9,351 nt of DNA, taken from assembly GCA_043812455.1 (NCBI GenBank), contig JBDRMB010000018.1, positions 1-9,351 of the forward strand. The letters run 5' to 3'. Made by a program: the position numbers and the translations under genes. The notes beneath the pieces are model-generated. The model did not search any database. It worked only from the letters and a program-made list of their open reading frames with translations, and was not told where the DNA came from. The DNA is from JABHQR01 sp043812455. Lineage in GTDB: Archaea; Nanobdellota; Nanobdellia; Woesearchaeales; GW2011-AR9. Each line of letters opens with the position of its first letter. Position 1 is the first letter of the stretch. Below, in pieces: positions 5,974-9,351 of the stretch.

Positions 5974-6294
5974 ATGAGTGAAAATATAATGACATTGGAA
6001 GTTGGAAAACGGTATGGAATTCCTGATTTAGGTAGAGGATATGAAGTGTCTTACGTTGGTGAGAGTAAAGTTCCTCCAGGTCATGTTGATGTTGCGTATC
6101 ATTGCCCTAAAATGGGTTTAATTAGTTCTGTGAGTGATACTTCTTCAATTCCAATTGATGGTAGTGGAATGAAATCTTTATCTGGAAATCAATTAGTTCC
6201 AAATAATCAGAGTGTAGAGTTCCGAGTTGGTTCTATCTCTGCAGATAAAAGAAAGTTAGAATTGATTGTTAAGGTAAAAGATAGAGTTGCTTAA
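5974..6294 (+). CDS. Unrecognised small protein, 106 aa
   Basis: I do not recognise this protein. It starts MSENIMTLEVGKRYGIP from the ATG that follows a strong GGAGGG site. The chain alternates short hydrophobic runs with Gly, Ser and Pro (YEVSYVGESKVPPGHVDVAYHC, VEFRVGSISADKRKLELIVKVKD), which suggests a mainly beta-strand fold. There are single Cys and His residues but no metal motif, signal peptide or membrane helix. It lies 69 nt after the HTH-CBS gene in the same direction and could share its transcript. Codons look normal for the window and the end is followed by a T-run, so it is very probably a real gene. Confidence 0.7.
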   Translation: MSENIMTLEVGKRYGIPDLGRGYEVSYVGESKVPPGHVDVAYHCPKMGLISSVSDTSSIPIDGSGMKSLSGNQLVPNNQSVEFRVGSISADKRKLELIVKVKDRVA

Positions 6295-6295
6295 A

Positions 6296-6314
6296 TTTAT
6301 TTTTTCTTTGTCTT
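6296..6314 (+). terminator. T-rich terminator after the 106-aa gene
   Basis: ATTTATTTTTTCTTTGTCT begins within 2 nt of the stop codon and is strongly uridine-rich, typical of archaeal intrinsic termination. The gene on the other strand converges here. Confidence 0.5.
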
Positions 6315-6319
6315 ATTCT

Positions 6320-6340
6320 ATAAAAATTGTATTTAAAAAA
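6320..6340 (-). terminator. T-rich terminator of the coiled-coil gene
   Basis: On the minus strand just past the stop at 6341 the transcript reads GTTTTTTAAAT and then AATTTTTAT. Two uridine runs form a plausible archaeal terminator between convergent genes. Confidence 0.45.
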
Positions 6341-7192
6341 CTAAGCCTGAAACGCGAGAATATCTTCAGTAGAAAGTTTCTTGCCTTTTTTTATCTTCTC
6401 AGAAACTTCTTTCTGCTTTTCTTTAACCTGAGCTTTCATGTTAACCTTTTCTTGAATACCTAAAATATCTTTAATTTCTTTAATTCGCTTGTCCATCTCT
6501 TCAGTAGATTTCTTTGACTCTTCAAATTCAGCTTTCTGTTTTAGGTACTCTTCAGCTAATGGCTTTTCTTCTTTCCGCAATTCTTTTAATTCATTAAAAG
6601 TTCGATTGATAACTTCATGCTTCTCTTGAGATTTCTGAGCACATTCTTGAACTTTTAGATGTGCTTCTTCAGCTTTCTTTCGCATTTCGGTAAAATCTTT
6701 ACCTGAACCTTTCATTTCTTTCCAAGCGTCACTCATACCTTCTAAACTTTTTAATTGAGCTTTAAGTTCTTTAATGTGCTTTTTGATACTTTGTTCTTTT
6801 GGAAAAGACATTACTTCAGTTTCAATAGTGGTTTCCAGATTTTCAATTTCTTTCTTAAGGGCAATAGGATCTTTTTGAACTTTCAGTTGACCTAACATTT
6901 CACGTTTCTTTTCTTGCATCTCGCGTTGTTTGCCAGAAGTTTCTTTAACCTGTTTATTAAATTCGTCACGGACTTTCTTAACTTCCCGGACTTCTTTAGT
7001 TAATTCATCTCGTTCTTTTTTAAGTTCGTTAACTTTTAGGTTACGAGATTTTATTTTATCAGTGATTGATCGTAATTTCCGATAAGTTTGTTCTTTTAAT
7101 TGAGAAGTAGAATTAAGTTTAGACTTAGTTTTAGCGTAATCTTTCTTTAATTGTTCCAGTTCTTCGGATAATTTTTGCTTGTCATCAGTCAT
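6341..7192 (-). CDS. Archaeal coiled-coil protein, 283 aa
   Basis: Nearly the whole chain (about 4-270) is predicted coiled coil, built of heptads rich in Lys, Glu and Leu. A short break with glycine lies near the middle (KEMKGSGKDFTEM). It ends in KKGKKLSTEDILAFQA, resembling the conserved C-terminal segment of a widespread archaeal family of uncharacterised coiled-coil proteins (COG1340-like), sometimes misnamed phosphoserine phosphatase in databases. No enzyme domain, signal peptide or membrane segment is visible. It lies 73 nt downstream of the P1 gene, after a terminator hairpin and with its own TATA-like box at leaderless distance, so it is probably transcribed separately. The family assignment is by pattern and moderately sure; function is unknown. 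Confidence 0.8.
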   Translation of the reverse strand: MTDDKQKLSEELEQLKKDYAKTKSKLNSTSQLKEQTYRKLRSITDKIKSRNLKVNELKKERDELTKEVREVKKVRDEFNKQVKETSGKQREMQEKKREMLGQLKVQKDPIALKKEIENLETTIETEVMSFPKEQSIKKHIKELKAQLKSLEGMSDAWKEMKGSGKDFTEMRKKAEEAHLKVQECAQKSQEKHEVINRTFNELKELRKEEKPLAEEYLKQKAEFEESKKSTEEMDKRIKEIKDILGIQEKVNMKAQVKEKQKEVSEKIKKGKKLSTEDILAFQA

Positions 7193-7211
7193 TTAAATCA
7201 CTTTTTGCGTT

Positions 7212-7226
7212 GGTAAAAATTTAAAC
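7212..7226 (-). promoter_or_regulatory. TATA-like box of the coiled-coil gene
   Basis: The minus strand reads GTTTAAATTTTTACC, centred about 27-29 nt before the ATG at 7192, matching leaderless transcription. No Shine-Dalgarno sequence precedes the ATG. The element overlaps the T-rich tail of the upstream terminator. Confidence 0.4.
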
Positions 7227-7241
7227 AAAGGGGAAAACCCC
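7216..7241 (-). terminator. Terminator of the ribosomal protein operon
   Basis: On the minus strand GGGG TTTT CCCC (7241-7230) forms a small GC hairpin followed by TTTGTTTAAATTTTT. It starts about 25 nt after the P1 stop codon. A GC stem plus uridine tail here is a convincing end for the uL1-uL10-P1 transcript. Confidence 0.6.
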
Positions 7242-7265
7242 AAAATTAAATTTCTAAAGAAACCT

Positions 7266-7565
7266 TTAACCGAATAAAGCGCCAAGACCAGCTGCAGCAG
7301 CTTCGTCAGCTTTCTTATCATCTTCTTTAGGTTTCTCAGCTTTCTTTTCTTCAGCAGGTGCACTTGCAGCAGCAGCAACTGGTGCAGCTACAGCAGCTTT
7401 TTGAATTGCTTCGTCAATATTAACACCTTGTAAAGCAGCAACTAAAGCTTTAACTCGTGCTTCATCAACAGTAACGCCAGCAGCAGTTAAAACCGCTTTA
7501 ACAGCATCCTCGGTAATTTCTTTACCTGCTTTATGAAGTAACATTGCACTGTAAATGTATTCCAT
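7266..7565 (-). CDS. rpl12: Large-subunit stalk protein P1 (archaeal L12), 99 aa
   Basis: Forms dimers on the uL10 stalk base and recruits translation GTPases to the 50S subunit. The N-terminal dimerisation domain MEYIYSAMLLHKAGKEITED and VLTAAGV is typical of archaeal P1. An Ala-rich hinge (about 60-72) leads to a charged Lys/Glu stretch and the hallmark factor-binding tail AGLGALFG. The length is slightly below the usual archaeal size of about 100-110. A strong GGAGG site lies 7 nt before the ATG. The 77-nt gap from uL10 holds a hairpin at the uL10 stop. The strong ribosome-binding site fits the need for several P1 copies per ribosome. Confidence 0.96.
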   Translation of the reverse strand: MEYIYSAMLLHKAGKEITEDAVKAVLTAAGVTVDEARVKALVAALQGVNIDEAIQKAAVAAPVAAAASAPAEEKKAEKPKEDDKKADEAAAAGLGALFG

Positions 7566-7572
7566 TTTTTGT

Positions 7573-7577
7573 CCTCC
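7573..7577 (-). promoter_or_regulatory. Strong ribosome binding site of the P1/L12 gene
   Basis: The minus strand reads AAGGAGGAC, with GGAGG at 7577-7573 and 7 nt of spacer to the ATG at 7565. It is among the strongest ribosome-binding sites in the window, as expected for a protein needed in multiple copies. Confidence 0.75.
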
Positions 7578-7620
7578 TTGATGTATAAATTTTATTTTTT
7601 GTTAATTTTGTCTTTGTTGG

Positions 7621-7645
7621 TAATCATCAACAATGAATATGATTA
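7621..7645 (-). promoter_or_regulatory. Hairpin at the uL10 stop codon
   Basis: TAATCAT and ATGATTA form a 7-bp stem around an 11-nt loop. The stem begins with the TAA stop of the uL10 gene (7645-7643). It lies between the uL10 and P1 genes and could stabilise or process the mRNA to favour P1. This is a moderate AT-rich dyad with an inferred role. Confidence 0.35.
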
Positions 7646-8485
7646 CAGCTTAGCCTCACTTTTCAGTGAAGTTGCTTGGCTTTCTGCTTTTGCCAAAACC
7701 TCATCAACAGTATCTGGTGATAAGATACCTCCTTCAATTGCTAATGCTTTAGCTTCTCTGAAAGATTTTTGTATAAGTGGTTCAACAGTTTCTGCACAGA
7801 GATACCCCCTATCAATTGCCAAGTTGAATGCCCACTGATGAGCTTGAGTGAAGTTGTTTGTGTATTCAGCTTCGTCAATTCGTAAGTCTTTAGCATTAAA
7901 GATGAAACCGTTTTCCCAGGCACATACTAAGTCAAGACCAATTTCCATTGGTTTGATATCAAGCCTTTTCAAAGTTTCAGCCAATTTAGCTGAGATTTCA
8001 TCTCCTTCTTTAGCTACAGTAACATCACCAATAATAGTTAATTTGCCATTCTCAACTTTAGTTTTAATTCCTGCTGAGGCCAGTTCTGAAATGATTGGAC
8101 CTGGTGCAAAGTTGGTTGCTCCTGCCCTAACAACAATTTCTTTTGGTGCTGTTTGTCCAGCTTTTGCTGGTGCTTCAGATTTACTTTTTTGTAATGTTGA
8201 ATATAAAGAGTAAGGATTATCATTACTGAACAAAATTGCCGGCATTCCTTTTAATTTTTCAATAAGTTGAGATAAATTATCTTTGCCACTAACTTCTTCT
8301 AAAGCTCTTTTTAGAAGATTTTTTCTAGCCATAATTATCCGAACGCCTTTCTTACCTAAGGTTGCACGCATTACTTGCAATTGTTGAGTAGGAAGATTTT
8401 CTAAATTTACTATACCAATGATTGTGTGACTACTAATCAAATCTTTCAATTCATTTACTAGTTTGATTTTTTGTTCGCTAACCAT
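7643..8485 (-). CDS. rpl10: Ribosomal protein uL10 (archaeal P0/L10), 280 aa, short C-terminus
   Basis: Anchors the P1 stalk dimers to 23S rRNA. The N-terminal rRNA-binding domain (TIIGIVNLENLPTQQLQVMRATL, then IMARKNLLKRAL at about 51-62) and the archaeal/eukaryotic insertion domain (TNFAPGPIISEL through IKTKVENGKLTI) are clear. The helical spine that carries P1 dimers begins at about YTNNFTQAHQWAFNLA and ends at AKAESQATSLKSEAKL. Archaeal uL10 proteins are usually about 330-340 aa, ending in an acidic stretch and a GLGALFG-like tail; this one stops roughly 50 residues earlier. The TAA at 7645 is followed by no frame resembling the missing tail. The ATG follows the uL1 stop by 1 nt, implying coupled translation. 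Confidence 0.95.
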   Translation of the reverse strand: MVSEQKIKLVNELKDLISSHTIIGIVNLENLPTQQLQVMRATLGKKGVRIIMARKNLLKRALEEVSGKDNLSQLIEKLKGMPAILFSNDNPYSLYSTLQKSKSEAPAKAGQTAPKEIVVRAGATNFAPGPIISELASAGIKTKVENGKLTIIGDVTVAKEGDEISAKLAETLKRLDIKPMEIGLDLVCAWENGFIFNAKDLRIDEAEYTNNFTQAHQWAFNLAIDRGYLCAETVEPLIQKSFREAKALAIEGGILSPDTVDEVLAKAESQATSLKSEAKL

Positions 8486-8486
8486 T

Positions 8487-9125
8487 TTATAGAGTCACCG
8501 GCTTTCCCATAGTTAATTTTAATTGTACTCTTTTCACGTTTTGCAGTTCGTTTGGAAGTTGTTTAACTGCAGAATTGTAAGCTGAAATTATATTATCTGC
8601 AATATCATTATCCGACATACTTTCTTTGCCAACCATACATTGTAAATTAGTAGCTTTCTTAGCTGACATTCGTACAGTTTTAGTTAATTTTTCAATTAAT
8701 GGTGCAATATTAGCGTTAGGAGGAACTACACAACCTAATTTTGGGTTAGGCATTTTACTTCTTGTACCTAGAACCTTACCAAATGTTGCTGCTACCTTTG
8801 GCATTAAAGTTGCCTGGGCAATAAAATAATCATATGATTGTGCTAATTTTTTCATAACTTTTGGATCTTTATATTTCTCAAAATCAGATTCGGTGATTGA
8901 TAAATCACAATTTTTGTTTGCCTGTTCAGCAAGTTCTGGACCAACAAAAGCTGCAACTTTAGTTTCTTTACCTTTTTGTTTAGGTAATGTTGCAAAGAAG
9001 TCAATAGGATTTTGTTTAATATTAACGTTTTTAAGATTGATAATTAGATCATAAGACTGCGGAAACTTCCTTTGTTTTCCTTTTTTAAGTTCAGATATAA
9101 CTTCTAATACTCGTTTTTTATCCAT
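8487..9125 (-). CDS. rpl1: Ribosomal protein uL1, 212 aa
   Basis: Forms the L1 stalk of the large subunit, which controls release of deacylated tRNA from the E site. The family pattern is clear: KFPQSYDLIINLKNVNIKQNPIDFF near the N-terminus, the signature around KVLGTRSKMPNPKLGCVVPPNANI (about 117-140), and the closing NVKRVQLKLTMGKPV. The length is normal for archaea. The ATG has GTAGGAGG upstream with a short spacer. It is the first gene of a uL1-uL10-P1 operon. The usual archaeal upstream partner uL11 is absent here; an IS element begins about 90 bp away. Archaeal uL1 often represses its own mRNA, but I could not identify a binding site. Confidence 0.96.
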   Translation of the reverse strand: MDKKRVLEVISELKKGKQRKFPQSYDLIINLKNVNIKQNPIDFFATLPKQKGKETKVAAFVGPELAEQANKNCDLSITESDFEKYKDPKVMKKLAQSYDYFIAQATLMPKVAATFGKVLGTRSKMPNPKLGCVVPPNANIAPLIEKLTKTVRMSAKKATNLQCMVGKESMSDNDIADNIISAYNSAVKQLPNELQNVKRVQLKLTMGKPVTL

Positions 9126-9130
9126 TTATT

Positions 9131-9135
9131 TGCCT
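9131..9135 (-). promoter_or_regulatory. Ribosome binding site of the uL1 gene
   Basis: The minus strand reads GTAGGAGGCAAATAAATG. The GGAGG core ends a few bases before the ATG at 9125 and supports this start. Confidence 0.65.
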
Positions 9136-9181
9136 CCTACCTAAAGTAGTATTAACGGTATTGGGTTGGAAATGCAAGCTA

Positions 9182-9191
9182 TTTATAAATA
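9182..9191 (-). promoter_or_regulatory. TATA box of the ribosomal protein operon
   Basis: The minus strand reads AAATATTTATAAATAGC, with TTTATAAAT as a good TATA box and A-rich bases before it as a possible BRE. Transcription would start near 9160, giving a leader of about 35 nt containing GGAGG. The box lies about 20 bp from the IS-associated repeats. Confidence 0.55.
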
Positions 9192-9221
9192 TTTTGGTGA
9201 GGAGGGGTTTATCTAATATCC

Positions 9222-9257
9222 CGAAACTGCTAGACACTACGAAAGTGCTAGACATTT
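9222..9257. repeat. 18-bp tandem repeat at the IS end
   Basis: CGAAACTGCTAGACACTA (9222-9239) is followed directly by CGAAAGTGCTAGACATTT (9240-9257), 15 of 18 positions identical. On the minus strand each unit contains TGTCTAGCA, and the second copy includes the transposase stop codon. Repeated TGT-type sequences at the 3' end of a transposase gene suggest transposase-binding sites or the terminal repeat of the element. The outer boundary is probably near 9211-9222 but cannot be fixed without the other end. Confidence 0.55.
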
Positions 9258-9351
9258 CTTAAATCATCCCAAACTTCTTTTGGTGTTTTATAATGAAGGC
9301 TCATGTGAAGCCTTTCTTCATTATAATGTTTGATAAAATCTCCAAAAGAAG
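9248..9351 (-). CDS. IS transposase, DDE/integrase-core type, C-terminal fragment in window
   Basis: The minus strand from the window edge reads SFGDFIKHYNEERLHMSL, then HYKTPKEVWDDLRNV and a TAG stop at 9250-9248. The pattern F-I-x-x-Y-N-x-x-R-x-H-x-S-L followed by x-T-P-x-E-V-W is the C-terminal end of the retroviral-integrase-like (rve) catalytic domain of IS3/IS481-type transposases, including the region after the last catalytic Glu. The rest lies outside the window, so intactness cannot be judged. The stop overlaps the terminal repeats. Confidence 0.85.
   Translation of the reverse strand, partial: SFGDFIKHYNEERLHMSLHYKTPKEVWDDLRNV

Larger units (their letters stand above)
9211..9351 (-). 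mobile_element. Right part of an insertion sequence
   Basis: This covers the transposase fragment and its terminal repeat region. The element points towards the uL1 operon but ends before the operon's TATA box, so it probably does not disrupt expression. The left boundary at about 9211 is approximate. No target-site duplication can be tested with one end visible. Confidence 0.6.

Noticed and set aside
7605..7645. A second intron at the uL10 stop hairpin
   Set aside because: No BHB with 3-nt bulges is present, and no frame downstream encodes an acidic tail or GLGALFG-like ending.
7569..8829. Several open frames overlapping the uL10 and uL1 genes on both strands
   Set aside because: They overlap certain ribosomal protein genes out of frame and have no ribosome-binding sites or recognisable motifs.
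1..9351. CRISPR arrays, tRNA or rRNA genes
   Set aside because: No regularly spaced repeats were seen, and no tRNA cloverleaf or rRNA sequence was recognised in the intergenic regions.

Overview
The window looks like part of the genome of an AT-rich archaeon. The evidence is three archaeal-type ribosomal proteins in the order uL1, uL10 (P0) and P1/L12, TATA-box promoters often placed 25-30 nt from a start codon (leaderless type), and an XRE helix-turn-helix/CBS regulator of a common archaeal form. A bacterial-type S-adenosylmethionine synthetase (MetK) in place of the usual archaeal enzyme, short proteins and many unrecognised genes suggest a DPANN-like lineage (Woesearchaeota/Pacearchaeota/Nanoarchaeota-like). 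That placement is inference; no rRNA is present to confirm it.

Layout. 1-222: probable start of a leftward gene (54..1) and a hairpin-rich divergent intergenic region. 223-627: small winged-helix-like protein, probably leaderless. 759-1868: unrecognised protein with a very acidic N-terminal third, preceded by a TAGTTA repeat/palindrome beside its TATA box. 3228-1953 (minus): metK. 3440-5278: PP2C-like domain, long coiled coil and one membrane segment. 5356-5904: HTH plus two CBS domains. 5974-6294: unrecognised 106-aa protein. 7192-6341 (minus): archaeal coiled-coil protein. 9125-7266 (minus): uL1, uL10 and P1 genes. 9351-9248 (minus): C-terminal end of an IS transposase with an 18-bp tandem repeat at its border, just upstream of the uL1 promoter.

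The main discovery is in metK. The obvious open frame begins with GTG at 3140 and lacks the essential N-terminal GHPDK motif. The missing N-terminus (start ATG at 3228) is encoded immediately upstream but is separated from the rest by 31 nt that carry in-frame stops and shift the frame. This segment and its flanks fold into an archaeal bulge-helix-bulge (BHB): a 4-bp central helix AGAT/ATCT, two 3-nt bulges (AAA and TGA) on opposite strands, and a 9-bp intron hairpin. Cutting each bulge after its second base and ligating gives GAT AAA GTG TGT GAC, which encodes PDKVCDQ, the conserved MetK sequence, with no gap or extra residue. It is therefore very probably a 31-nt protein-coding mRNA intron removed by the tRNA-splicing endonuclease. 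Such introns are rare in archaeal protein genes, and here it interrupts the active site of a central metabolic enzyme.

The ribosomal genes form a normal operon, except that uL11 is not upstream and uL10 lacks the usual acidic C-terminal tail. The genes between 223 and 6294 are mostly accessory or lineage-specific. Their joint function cannot be told from sequence alone, although the membrane-anchored PP2C-like protein and the CBS regulator both suggest signalling.
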